Assembly (NCBI GenBank): GCA_002723085.1
Contig: PBNK01000030.1
Location: 1 to 64,000, forward strand
Length of the DNA stretch: 64,000 nt
Reading direction: 5' to 3'
Origin: Crocinitomicaceae bacterium
GTDB taxonomy: Bacteria; Bacteroidota; Bacteroidia; Flavobacteriales_D; Parvicellaceae
In this document: in pieces, positions 34,701 to 42,995 of the stretch
How positions within the stretch are numbered: the stretch's first letter is position 1
Layout: each line of letters opens with the position of its first letter
The notes under the pieces: model-generated
Database searches by the model: none
Seen by the model: the letters and a program-made list of their open reading frames with translations, nothing else
What the model was told of the DNA's origin: nothing
Translations under genes and position numbers: made by a program

Positions 34701-34739
34701 CCACGATTGTATTCAATTAATTTTAAGTTTAATTTTTAA
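31716..34739 (+). CDS. susC: SusC-like TonB-dependent outer-membrane transporter
   Basis: The 1007-residue protein has a signal peptide (about 1-21) and a carboxypeptidase-regulatory-like domain (ISGLVQDQNGESLIGTTVLI, about 24-43). The SusC TonB-box/plug region follows (AVVIGYGTARTKDLTGSA, about 108-125; RIRGGTSINASNDPLIVVDG, near 170-190), and then the 22-strand barrel. Two Ca-loop-like stretches, DVNNDGTVDSQDK (817) and DLNNDGDITPEDK (838), sit in a late extracellular loop. It imports maltodextrins across the outer membrane with the SusD lid encoded 10 bases downstream. Starch specificity is inferred from the GH13/GH65 neighbourhood. Confidence 0.93.
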   Translation: MSAIKSFIVFLFISITLNSISQYSISGLVQDQNGESLIGTTVLIKELSKGTSSDIKGYYNINDLPKGSYTLVFSAVGYITITENIELKNNLQKNIIMKEDVLLLNEAVVIGYGTARTKDLTGSAVAVSEDDFLKGSLASPEQLIMGKVPGLKVTSNDGGPGSGSSLRIRGGTSINASNDPLIVVDGVPLDNGGIAGAANPLSLINPNDIESFVVLKDASACAIYGSRAANGVILITTKKGKGKLSITVNQKTSVSTVVKYADVLSGDSLWNLVQNNGNAAQIQLLGDTNYNTNWQREVFRTAIVNDFNIAVSKKFFRFSYGNRIDNGLLKKDQFIRNNISLNINPSFLDNHIQIESNNKLVQSSSNFADRGALGAAYFDPTKPVISGDSVFGGYYEWLQNSGSPNTLSAKNPVGLINQRKDISQVSRYIANSKVTYKTHFLPELKLVYNAGVDFSEGSGTVEVLSSSAAGYFSEGSYNTYRSNKRNFLSEAYFSFNNNKEDKKSFIDIIGGYSYQYWNSESPNLPVYNASQDSIIYPAAENPFFTENALLSYYTRAIYNFNDRYVFNAALRRDGSSRFSPAARWGLFPSLSAAWIISGEKFMKNFNSINLLKIRFGYGVTGQQDGIGDYAYISNYYEGTSTAQYSFGSDFYYVYRPGAFDANLKWEETLSYNLGVDFGLFNDRISGSLDFYQKETKDLLATVAVPAGTNFSNQILTNVGGMLNKGVEFNVNIGLFANKDLRLDLVANATYNLNKVTKLALIEDTNSVGIQVGGISGGIGNTVQVHSVGFSTFSYLLYQQLYDNNGEFIEVGQQANIDVNNDGTVDSQDKWQNIHAYADLNNDGDITPEDKYIFNKTAPDFLFGAALNMNYKKWYAGLSFRAELGGYIYNNIHSNTSTFQSLNGTQGFLNNISSLYYNNQVQSITPNQLLSDHYLEKANFLRLDFLNIGYDFGKISEKIPFNMDASFTVQNVFVLTKYQGLDPELGGGIDNNIYPRPRLYSINFKFNF

Positions 34740-34749
34740 TGAAATAAAA

Positions 34750-36426
34750 ATGAAAAAAACTAGTTGTTTAATAATATTTTTATTTGGATTTTTTTCATGC
34801 CAAAAGTCATTAGACCTTTCTCCTCGTTATGGATTTAATGCTGAAGTTGTTTACAGTGAGCCAAATAACTACATTAAAGTATTGGCCAAGTTGTATTCTG
34901 GTTTGTCTATGACTGGAATACAGGGTCCAGCTGGTCAGCCAGATATATCTCAAGAAACTATTGATGAAGGGTTTTCTGCCTATGTAAGGGTTTTATGGAA
35001 TCTTCAGGAACTACCCACTGATGAAGCTGTTTGTGGATGGAATGATCCAGGAATACCAACTTTAAACAAAATGCAATGGAACGCTGAGGACGGATGGGTT
35101 AAAGGTATGTACTATAGAATTTATTATCAAATAACCCTTTGCAATGAATATATTTTTCAATCTCGTGATGAAAAACTTTCCCAGAGGGGTTTTAGTGATT
35201 TAGATATTCAAACTATACAAACCTATAGGAATGAAGCTAGGTTTTTAAGAGCTTTGAGCTATTACCATGCTTTAGATTTGTTTGGAAGTGTTCCATTTGT
35301 AGATGAAAATGATAGAGTAGGTGCTTTCGAACCTCCACAGATTTCTAGAGAAAATTTATTTTTATATGTAGAGTCTGAATTACTTGATATTGAAAATGAA
35401 TTATTAGATGCCAATTCTGCTCCATATGGAAGAGCTACTAAGCAGGCTGTTCAAACATTACTAGCTAAAATGTATTTAAATGCTGAAGTGTATATTGGCT
35501 CAGAAAGATATTCTGATTGTATCAATTTTTGTAATGAAGTTATTTCAAGTAATAATTTTCAATTAGATGATAATTATCAAGATATATTTTTAGCAGATAA
35601 TAATTTATCGCCTGAAATTATATTTCCAGTTGTTTATGATGGGTTATATGCCCAAACATGGGGTGGTACAACTTTTATGGTTTGTGCTTCAATAGGAGGG
35701 GATATGAATGCTTCAGAATATGGAGTAAATGGCGGTTGGGGAGGATTAAGAGCAACACCTGAATTTGTGAATAACTTTGATCTTGTTGAAAAATATTGGG
35801 TTGAAGATATTACTAATCCTTTAAATCCTGATACTTCCTTGTTAACTAATTTACCGACAGATCCAAACTTTATTGTTTTTGACACTATTCAGACTACAGA
35901 TGATGGACGTTTTTTGTTTTTTCAAGAAGGCCAACAGTTAGAAATTACTAGTTTAGGAAACTTTAGACACGGTTACGCTTTTCCTAAATATAAAAACATC
36001 AACTCTGATGGAAGTATTGCCTCAAATAATGGGTTTAGCGCACATGTAGATATTGATTTTCCAATGTTTCGTTTAGCAGATGTATATTTAATGTATGCCG
36101 AATCATCACTTAGAAAAGGAGATCAAGCCACTGCTTTACAATATGTTAACGCTCTTCGTCAAAGGGCTTATGGAAATTCAAATTATGACTATACAAATAT
36201 AACATTAGAGGATATTTTAGATGAAAGGTCTTGTGAATTAAGCTGGGAAGGTACAAGAAGAACAGATCTTATTAGATATGGTTATTTTACATCTTCATCA
36301 TATTTATGGTCTTATAAAGGTGGGGAGATAAATGGTACTGCAGTAGGTGATTATTTGAATTTATTTCCTATACCTACAGCTGATATCGTATTAAATTCTA
36401 ATCTGATTCAAAATAATGGGTATTAG
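34750..36426 (+). CDS. susD: SusD-like (RagB/SusD) glycan-binding lipoprotein
   Basis: ATG at 34750 is chosen because it gives a lipoprotein signal (FFSC, Cys17) and lies 10 bases after the susC stop. The frame is open further upstream into susC, but that part has no signal. The 558-residue protein has the SusD TPR-type fold: YYQITLCNEYI (near 122), RNEARFLRALSYYHALDLFGSVPFV (split over about 157-181), PMFRLADVYLMYAE (near 437), VNALRQRA and LDERSCELSWEGTRRTDLIRYG (late; shown here in part as ERSCELSWEG). It binds oligosaccharide and closes the SusC pore. It overlaps the next GH13 gene by 11 bases. Confidence 0.93.
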   Translation: MKKTSCLIIFLFGFFSCQKSLDLSPRYGFNAEVVYSEPNNYIKVLAKLYSGLSMTGIQGPAGQPDISQETIDEGFSAYVRVLWNLQELPTDEAVCGWNDPGIPTLNKMQWNAEDGWVKGMYYRIYYQITLCNEYIFQSRDEKLSQRGFSDLDIQTIQTYRNEARFLRALSYYHALDLFGSVPFVDENDRVGAFEPPQISRENLFLYVESELLDIENELLDANSAPYGRATKQAVQTLLAKMYLNAEVYIGSERYSDCINFCNEVISSNNFQLDDNYQDIFLADNNLSPEIIFPVVYDGLYAQTWGGTTFMVCASIGGDMNASEYGVNGGWGGLRATPEFVNNFDLVEKYWVEDITNPLNPDTSLLTNLPTDPNFIVFDTIQTTDDGRFLFFQEGQQLEITSLGNFRHGYAFPKYKNINSDGSIASNNGFSAHVDIDFPMFRLADVYLMYAESSLRKGDQATALQYVNALRQRAYGNSNYDYTNITLEDILDERSCELSWEGTRRTDLIRYGYFTSSSYLWSYKGGEINGTAVGDYLNLFPIPTADIVLNSNLIQNNGY

Positions 36427-38746
36427 GATTTTAAATAATAAATACCTTTTTACTTTCCTTATTTTCTTTTGTTTAACATTTGTTTATAAGGCACAGGTTA
36501 ATTTACCTTCTAATCAAGTTGTTCTACAAGGGTTTTGGTGGGATTTTAATAATTTAAATTACCCACAAGCATGGTCAAATTATTTGGCAGACCTTTCTCC
36601 TCGTTTAAAGGCCATAGGCATAGATGCAATTTGGATTCCACCCTCCATAAAAAATAAAGCAAGTATTGATATGGGTTATGCTCCTTTTGATCATTATGAC
36701 CTTGGTGATAAATATCAGAAAGGGTTTTTAAAAACTAAATTAGGCGATAAGGATGAATTGTTAAGATGTGTAGCTGTAATGAAAGCCAATGGAATTGATG
36801 TTATTCAAGATATTGTCCTGAATCACATTACTGGAGCTGGCAGCGGTAGTGGTCAGGGTGGACAAGACCCTGTTGCTTTAGATGATGGTTCAACAAATAA
36901 ATTTAAGAATTTTAGGTATACATCTTTTAAAACTCCAGCCTATAATGAAACATCAAATAACTATTTAGCCAGAGAAGGAAGATTTTCAAAAAATTGGCAA
37001 AATTTTTACCCTAATAATTCAAATATGTGTTGTACTAATGAGATTAATTCACCTTATTGGGGGCCAGATATTTCATATGAATCTGATGCTTTTGGTTTAA
37101 GCAGTAATGCAATTTACAACCCTTTTCAAGGCAGTAATTACATGAGGGACGAAATGAGAAATTGGATAATGTGGTATAAAAAACAAGTAGGGTGGTCAGG
37201 AGTTAGGTTGGATGCAATTAAGCATTTCCCCACATATGTAGCTGAAGATTATTTATGGAATTTACAACATGGAAATGGATGGGCTAGTGAATCTGATCAA
37301 ATGTATGCAGTTGGAGAATGGGTTGGAGGTGCAAATGAATTGGATTTATGGTGCAACAATGTTCAAAATAGAGCTGGAACATTTGATTTTGCTTTAAGAA
37401 ATGCTTTAGTTGGAATTGTCCAAGGAAATGGATCTTTTGATTTGTCTACTGTCCCAAGTTATCAACAATTAAATCGTCAAAGAACTGTTCCTTTTGTTAA
37501 TAATCATGATACATTTAGGCCAGTATTAGATAGTGATGGCAATTATATTGGTTGGAATACGGGTCAGCAACTAGGGGCTCATATTGAACCAAATGATTCA
37601 AGGCTTAGCCTTGTTTATGCCATATCTTTTTCTTTAGATGGGTCTCCCATGGTTTTTTTTGAAGACCTATTTAATGTTGGATATAATAGCAACAGATATA
37701 ATCACCTTCCTAAAGATACTGTTGGTTTACCTATGAGAGACGATATAGTAAATATTATATGGTGTCATCAAAATTTACATTTTAAGGATGGAGCTTATAT
37801 AGTTAGGTGGCAAGAAAATGATGCTTTGGTTATTGAAAGAGACAGTAAGGCTTTGATAGCGGTAAATGATCAGTTCAGTAATTGGAAAAATTTAAATGGT
37901 GTTCAAACTAGCTGGCCTGATGGTACTGTTTTGAAAGATTATAGCCAAGCAAATGTTTCAACTGTTACAGTTTATGGTGGAGGAAAAGTAGATATAGCTA
38001 TACCACCTTGCAATGGCTCTGCAAATAATGGGCGTAAAGGGTATTGTATTTGGGCTCCTATAGGTATACAAATGAATTATTTAAACCCATCAGAATCAAT
38101 TACTCAGGAATGGGAAATGGCTGATGATTTAGGAGATAGTCATCCAGGTTCTTTGAAACAAGGAGGGGCATTGCCCGATCAAAGTAGAGACTGCAGGGTA
38201 GTTGGAAAGGTACATGTCAAAGATAGTTCAATTATAAGTGTTGAATTATATCCCGAATTAAGTAGTTTATCAATAGATTTGATTTTATTAGATGGCAATT
38301 GCAACCCTATTGATTCAATTTCAGGAACCGGAAATTTATTTTATGATTTTTATGTTAGTGAAGAAGATTGGTATACAATTAGAGTAAGAAACTCATCAGA
38401 TACTCAAGATGGTCAAGGTTGTTGGGTAAAAGTTAATTATAATGCTCCTTCAAATCCAGACTTAACCTTAACTAAAGATAAATGCGCTTGTCAGATACCC
38501 CCTCCTCCTTCAATAATAAATAGTATTGAATATGATAATTATCATTTATACCCTAATCCGGTATCAGATTTTTTAATTATTGAAAATGAAAATATTAAAA
38601 GTACTTTTATAATATACGATTTGTTGGGGAAACAGATGATTGAAGGAGAATTTTATAAAACTGCACAAATAAATGTTCAATATTTAGATCCAGGACAGTA
38701 TTTTATTAAAATAGGTCAGAGAGTTCAACAGTTTATTAAATTGTAA
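36416..38746 (+). CDS. Secreted GH13 alpha-amylase with T9SS sorting domain
   Basis: The 776-residue protein has a signal peptide (about 1-27). The barrel starts almost at once (VVLQGFWWDF, about 34), as in bacterial endo-acting alpha-amylases. Motifs: DIVLNHITG (132), GVRLDAIKHF (Asp266), AVGEWVGG (Glu301) and VNNHDTFRP (Asp365). A beta domain, a Cys-containing PPC-like region (about 560-690) and a T9SS C-terminal domain (LYPNPVSDF onward, about 710-776) follow. It is likely the main extracellular starch-cutting enzyme. It overlaps susD by 11 bases and the convergent GH65 gene by 11 bases. No SusE/SusF-type gene lies between susD and this gene. Confidence 0.9.
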   Translation: MGIRILNNKYLFTFLIFFCLTFVYKAQVNLPSNQVVLQGFWWDFNNLNYPQAWSNYLADLSPRLKAIGIDAIWIPPSIKNKASIDMGYAPFDHYDLGDKYQKGFLKTKLGDKDELLRCVAVMKANGIDVIQDIVLNHITGAGSGSGQGGQDPVALDDGSTNKFKNFRYTSFKTPAYNETSNNYLAREGRFSKNWQNFYPNNSNMCCTNEINSPYWGPDISYESDAFGLSSNAIYNPFQGSNYMRDEMRNWIMWYKKQVGWSGVRLDAIKHFPTYVAEDYLWNLQHGNGWASESDQMYAVGEWVGGANELDLWCNNVQNRAGTFDFALRNALVGIVQGNGSFDLSTVPSYQQLNRQRTVPFVNNHDTFRPVLDSDGNYIGWNTGQQLGAHIEPNDSRLSLVYAISFSLDGSPMVFFEDLFNVGYNSNRYNHLPKDTVGLPMRDDIVNIIWCHQNLHFKDGAYIVRWQENDALVIERDSKALIAVNDQFSNWKNLNGVQTSWPDGTVLKDYSQANVSTVTVYGGGKVDIAIPPCNGSANNGRKGYCIWAPIGIQMNYLNPSESITQEWEMADDLGDSHPGSLKQGGALPDQSRDCRVVGKVHVKDSSIISVELYPELSSLSIDLILLDGNCNPIDSISGTGNLFYDFYVSEEDWYTIRVRNSSDTQDGQGCWVKVNYNAPSNPDLTLTKDKCACQIPPPPSIINSIEYDNYHLYPNPVSDFLIIENENIKSTFIIYDLLGKQMIEGEFYKTAQINVQYLDPGQYFIKIGQRVQQFIKL

Positions 38747-41009
38747 TATTTAAAGATTCTTCAGTTTTTAGCAAATAGCTTGATTCTTTTCTGAAGTTTA
38801 CCTTAATTAGTTTATCTCCATTATTTTTAATGTTTAATTTTTCTCTGTTGAAGAAAACATTAATAGTATTATTTTGCACTTTTAGATTGAAGGTTAATGA
38901 ATTCCAATTTTTAGGAAGTTTCGGATTAATATATAGTTCTTGATTTTTGATTTTTATTCCTGCAAAACCTTCGATTATAGAAATCCATGTTCCAGCCATA
39001 CTTGTTATATGAAGCCCCTCATCAGCCTCATGGTTGTAGTCATCTAGATCTAATCTAGAGGTTCTTAAATAAAGTTCATAAGCTTTTTCTATGGAGTTAA
39101 TTCTACAAGCAAGAATGGAATGAATACAAGGAGATAAAGATGATTCATGAACTGTTTTTGGTTCATAAAAATTAAAATTTTCTTTGATGGTTTTTATGTC
39201 AAAATCTTCTTCAAAAAAATAGATTCCTTGTAAAACATCTGCTTGCTTAATAAAAACTGATCTTAGGATTCTGTCCCATGACCAATTTTGATTTATTGGC
39301 CTTTCTTTTAGGGGAATATCTTTAACACTTAATTGTTCTTTGTCTAGAAAACCATCTTGTTGTAAAAATATGTTACTGTTGGCAATTTGAGGTAAATAAG
39401 TATTTTTAATTATTTTATTCCATTTTTTTATTTCTTCATCACTAATTTTTTTTGAATTAACAAATTCTTGACTTTCTAAAGTATATTTCAAACACCATCT
39501 TGCTATGTAATTTGTATACCAGTTATTGTTGATATTATTTTCGTATTCATTTGGTCCAGTAACCCCTAATATGACATAAGAGTTTTTTTCTTCAGACCAA
39601 TTGAACCTTTGTTCCCAAAATCTTGAAATAGCAACAAGAACATCAATACCATAATTAATTAAATAGTTTTTATCCCCAGTATGTTCAATGTAATTGAAAA
39701 TGGCATATGCAATAGCTCCATTTCTATGGATTTCTTCAAAAGTAATTTCCCATTCATTGTGACATTCTTCTCCATTCATGGTTACCATTGGATATAATGC
39801 TGCTCCATTTTTGAATCCAAGCTTTTTTGCGTTTTCAATAGCCTTGTCTAATTGATTGAAGCGATACATTAGCAATTGTCTAGCTACCAATGAATGGTTC
39901 GTTTTTAAATAAAAGGGCAAGCAGTAAGCTTCAGTATCCCAATATGTGGCTCCTCCATACTTTTCACCCGTAAATCCTTTTGGGCCAATATTTAATTTCT
40001 CGTTTTTTCCTGTGTAAGTTTGATACAATTGAAAAATATTAAATCGTATTCCTTGTTGTGCTTTCTTATCACCCGCTATAGTGATATCTGACTTTTCCCA
40101 TATTTCTTCCCAAGCTTTTATATGGTTTTTCAATAATTCTTCGTATCCAATTGCTATAGCATTTTTCGAAACACGGACTGATTCTTCAACTACATTTGCT
40201 TTTGCATCATTAAGGTTGGTAGAAATCCCAACATATTTGGAGATAGTGTAAGTTTGATTTTCTTTAATTTCAATTTGAAATTTATTGGATATTTTAAAAG
40301 GTTCTTCTAGAACTTCTGGAATGACTTCCAATTTTTTTTCATTGCACTCAACCATATATTCCATAGCAGTTGATTGCAAAAATTTAGTCTTTTTTGTTGA
40401 GGTGCAAACATGACCCTTGTATTTGTTACAAGATGAAACTTCATGATTCCAAAATAGTTCATTGAAATTTGTGTCGTTATTGTATACTTTGCCATTTAAA
40501 TAAACTTCTGCTGTAAGTTTTCCTGAAAAATTTTTTGGTTTAATATTCACTTTAACTACTCCTAAATTAGGATTGTCCATAGAACAAAAGCGATCAAATT
40601 CTAATAACAATTCACTTTCATCATTTAACTGTAAAGTAACTTTTCGACTTAATAGACCTTTTTTCATGTCAAGTGTTTTGTTAAATGAAATCACTTTTTG
40701 ATTATGAATATCAATTAGCTTATTATTAACAATTAAATTTATGCCAATCCAATTGCATGAGTTTAATACTTTTGCAAAGTATTCAGGATATCCATTTTTC
40801 CACCATCCTACTTTTGTTTTGTCAGGATAATAAATCCCTCCCAAGTAACTTCCTTGCAGAGTAGGGCCAGAAAAGTTTTCTTCAAAATTTGCTCTTTGAC
40901 CAAAAGAGCCATTTCCAATGCTAAAAATACTTTCAGATTGGAGTTGTTTAGATGGTTCATAATGATTTTGAACAATCTTCCATTCATCAATTTCAAATAG
41001 ATTTTTCAT
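38736..41009 (-). CDS. GH65 family glycoside phosphorylase (probable maltose phosphorylase)
   Basis: The 757-residue cytosolic enzyme has an N-terminal beta-sandwich (SIFSIGNGSFGQRANFEE, about 27-44) and an (alpha/alpha)6 barrel. The catalytic block is GEECHNEWEITFEE; the Glu of NEWE is residue 419, and the family general acid lies in this stretch. A C-terminal beta domain is present. It converts maltose and phosphate to beta-glucose-1-phosphate and glucose. The downstream partner, beta-phosphoglucomutase, overlaps its start by 17 bases, which supports maltose rather than trehalose use only in part: kojibiose, nigerose or trehalose phosphorylase remain possible. Confidence 0.87.
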   Translation of the reverse strand: MKNLFEIDEWKIVQNHYEPSKQLQSESIFSIGNGSFGQRANFEENFSGPTLQGSYLGGIYYPDKTKVGWWKNGYPEYFAKVLNSCNWIGINLIVNNKLIDIHNQKVISFNKTLDMKKGLLSRKVTLQLNDESELLLEFDRFCSMDNPNLGVVKVNIKPKNFSGKLTAEVYLNGKVYNNDTNFNELFWNHEVSSCNKYKGHVCTSTKKTKFLQSTAMEYMVECNEKKLEVIPEVLEEPFKISNKFQIEIKENQTYTISKYVGISTNLNDAKANVVEESVRVSKNAIAIGYEELLKNHIKAWEEIWEKSDITIAGDKKAQQGIRFNIFQLYQTYTGKNEKLNIGPKGFTGEKYGGATYWDTEAYCLPFYLKTNHSLVARQLLMYRFNQLDKAIENAKKLGFKNGAALYPMVTMNGEECHNEWEITFEEIHRNGAIAYAIFNYIEHTGDKNYLINYGIDVLVAISRFWEQRFNWSEEKNSYVILGVTGPNEYENNINNNWYTNYIARWCLKYTLESQEFVNSKKISDEEIKKWNKIIKNTYLPQIANSNIFLQQDGFLDKEQLSVKDIPLKERPINQNWSWDRILRSVFIKQADVLQGIYFFEEDFDIKTIKENFNFYEPKTVHESSLSPCIHSILACRINSIEKAYELYLRTSRLDLDDYNHEADEGLHITSMAGTWISIIEGFAGIKIKNQELYINPKLPKNWNSLTFNLKVQNNTINVFFNREKLNIKNNGDKLIKVNFRKESSYLLKTEESLNITI

Positions 41010-41640
41010 AAGATGTTAGATTAAATTCTCCCATGTTTTTTATAAAAAAATCACAACTTTCTTTTATTTTAATGTTGCCTACTCCAATAACGTTAAAACC
41101 CCCTTTTTTTGCAGCAGTAACACCGCTTTGTGCATCTTCAAATACTAAACATTCATTAGGAGATAAATTTAAGCCAATGGATGCATTAATAAAAACTTCT
41201 GGATCAGGTTTAGGTTTTTTCACCATATTACCATCCACAATACATTTAAAATATTGAAATAATTTAGTTCTTTTTAATATAAAATGAGCATTTCTACTTG
41301 ATGATCCTACTGCAAGAAGGTAGTCTTTTTTAGCTTTTTCTTTGATGAATTCTAAAACACCAGGTAAAAGGTTTTCTTGGTTTATTTTTTCAATTGATTT
41401 TAAATAAATCTCATTTTTAAGTGCCAAGATTTCGTTGAATTTTAATTGACTAAGTGATTGTTTTCCAAGTGTTAACAATTTTTTTAAAGAATCAGTTCTA
41501 CTAAGCCCTTTCATTTCTTCATTTTCTTTTTCAGTGAATGGAATATTAAACTCATCGGCAATAGCTTTCCACGCATGAAAATGGTTAGTTTCAGTAGAAA
41601 CCAATACTCCATCAAGATCGAAAATAAGTCCTCTAATCAT
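40993..41640 (-). CDS. pgmB: Beta-phosphoglucomutase (HAD superfamily)
   Basis: The 215-residue protein has FDLDGVLVSTE with nucleophile Asp8 and acid/base Asp10. A cap domain follows (HAWKAIADEF; the GLSRTDSL stretch near residue 50 is typical of beta-PGM), then GSSSRN (motif II, near 116), KPKPDPEVF (Lys, near 142) and FEDAQSGVTAAKKGG (near 161). It turns beta-glucose-1-phosphate from GH65 into glucose-6-phosphate. It overlaps both neighbours (8 bases with the MFS gene, 17 with GH65), so the operon is very tight. Confidence 0.92.
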   Translation of the reverse strand: MIRGLIFDLDGVLVSTETNHFHAWKAIADEFNIPFTEKENEEMKGLSRTDSLKKLLTLGKQSLSQLKFNEILALKNEIYLKSIEKINQENLLPGVLEFIKEKAKKDYLLAVGSSSRNAHFILKRTKLFQYFKCIVDGNMVKKPKPDPEVFINASIGLNLSPNECLVFEDAQSGVTAAKKGGFNVIGVGNIKIKESCDFFIKNMGEFNLTSYEKSI

Positions 41641-42994
41641 TAATGTATGAAATTACATTTTTATCGGTAATTAGGATATTTGCTAATCCAGCCATGATCA
41701 AACAAATCCCAGCTAAAGTCATGGCGTTAATAGCTGAACTTCCAATTAAATTAGCTAAAAAATTAGCACCGCCTAGAGCAGCTACAATTTGAGGAAAAAC
41801 AATAAACATATTAAATAATCCCATATACAATCCCATTTTCTTTTCATCTATCGAGCTAGATAGCATTGCATATGGCATGGAAAGTATACTTCCCCAAGAA
41901 ATTCCTATTAAAACAAAAGAAAAAATAAGCCAATCAGGATTGTTAATATATTTCATTATTAAAAACCCAAACCCACCTAAAAGAAGCGAAATCATGTGAG
42001 TTGTTTTTCTATTTATACGTCTCTTTGAAGTATAAAAGGTGAGCAGTAAAGCAAAAGCCATGGAAGATAGACCATAAGTTCCCATATATGAACCTACAAG
42101 ATCTGCTGCATCTTGATATTTTTTATTATTTATTTCAAATTGTTCAGCCTCAATTTTAATATTCATATTGAAATCTTCCAAGTTAGGAGATGGTGCTTTG
42201 AATACATGTTCTGTAAGTGCGGGTGTTGCTAAACTCCACATAACAAAAAAGGCAAACCAGCTAAAAAATTGAATAACTCCAAGTTTTTTCATTGTAGTTG
42301 GCATATTTAAAATGCTTGCAAAAATATCCCGTAAAAAGGAATTTTCTTTTTTATTGGTTTCTAATTCATCTGGAGGATATTCAGAAGTTGTGAAAATAGT
42401 GTAAAGTATGCTCAAAATGAATACAAAAGCTCCTATTGTAAACGCGATTTTAACAGAAGGGGGGATAACTCCTGGCTCTGCTTCATTGGTAACACCAAGT
42501 TTTGTAATAAGCCAAGGAAGGTTGCTAGCTACCCATGTGCCAATACCAATTATAAGGGTTTGTACAACAAACCCATAAGATCTTTGCTCATCATTTAATT
42601 TATCTGCTACTAATGCTCTAAAAGGTTCCATAGAAATATTGATAGAAGCATCAAGAATCCATAAAAATCCAGCAGCCATCCACAATGCAGAAGAGTATGG
42701 CACAAAGAATAGTGCAAGTGAACTTAATATTGCTCCAATAAGAAAATAAGGTCTTCTTCTACCTAGATTAGGATGCCATGTTCTATCGCTTAAGTAGCCA
42801 ATAATTGGTTGAACTAAAAGACCTGTTAAAGGAGCTGCTATCCAAAGCAAGGGAATAGCATCTTTTTCAGCACCAAGTGTTTGAAAAATTCTTGACATAA
42901 AACCACCTTGGAGAGCAAATCCAAATTGAATCCCAAGGAATCCAAAACTCATGTTCCATATCTGCCAAAAAGAAAGTTTTGGTTTTAGTGTCAT
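41633..42994 (-). CDS. MFS-type maltose/maltodextrin permease
   Basis: The 453-residue inner-membrane protein has about 12 membrane segments. Its start (WQIWNMSFGFLGIQFGFALQ), the first loop (PIIGYLSDRTWHPNLGRRRPY, here about 59-79) and DASINISMEPFRALVAD mark it as the SUC/MalT-like MFS branch found in Bacteroidota maltose operons. It would carry maltose or short maltodextrins from the periplasm to the cytoplasm for GH65. It starts one base after the upstream GH13 stop. Sucrose transport is an alternative, but the gene context favours maltose. Confidence 0.87.
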   Translation of the reverse strand: MTLKPKLSFWQIWNMSFGFLGIQFGFALQGGFMSRIFQTLGAEKDAIPLLWIAAPLTGLLVQPIIGYLSDRTWHPNLGRRRPYFLIGAILSSLALFFVPYSSALWMAAGFLWILDASINISMEPFRALVADKLNDEQRSYGFVVQTLIIGIGTWVASNLPWLITKLGVTNEAEPGVIPPSVKIAFTIGAFVFILSILYTIFTTSEYPPDELETNKKENSFLRDIFASILNMPTTMKKLGVIQFFSWFAFFVMWSLATPALTEHVFKAPSPNLEDFNMNIKIEAEQFEINNKKYQDAADLVGSYMGTYGLSSMAFALLLTFYTSKRRINRKTTHMISLLLGGFGFLIMKYINNPDWLIFSFVLIGISWGSILSMPYAMLSSSIDEKKMGLYMGLFNMFIVFPQIVAALGGANFLANLIGSSAINAMTLAGICLIMAGLANILITDKNVISYIND

Positions 42995-42995
42995 T

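Noticed and set aside
34666-34749. N-terminal extension of SusD into susC
   Set aside because: The extension overlaps the susC 3' end and places 28 residues before a clear lipoprotein signal peptide.
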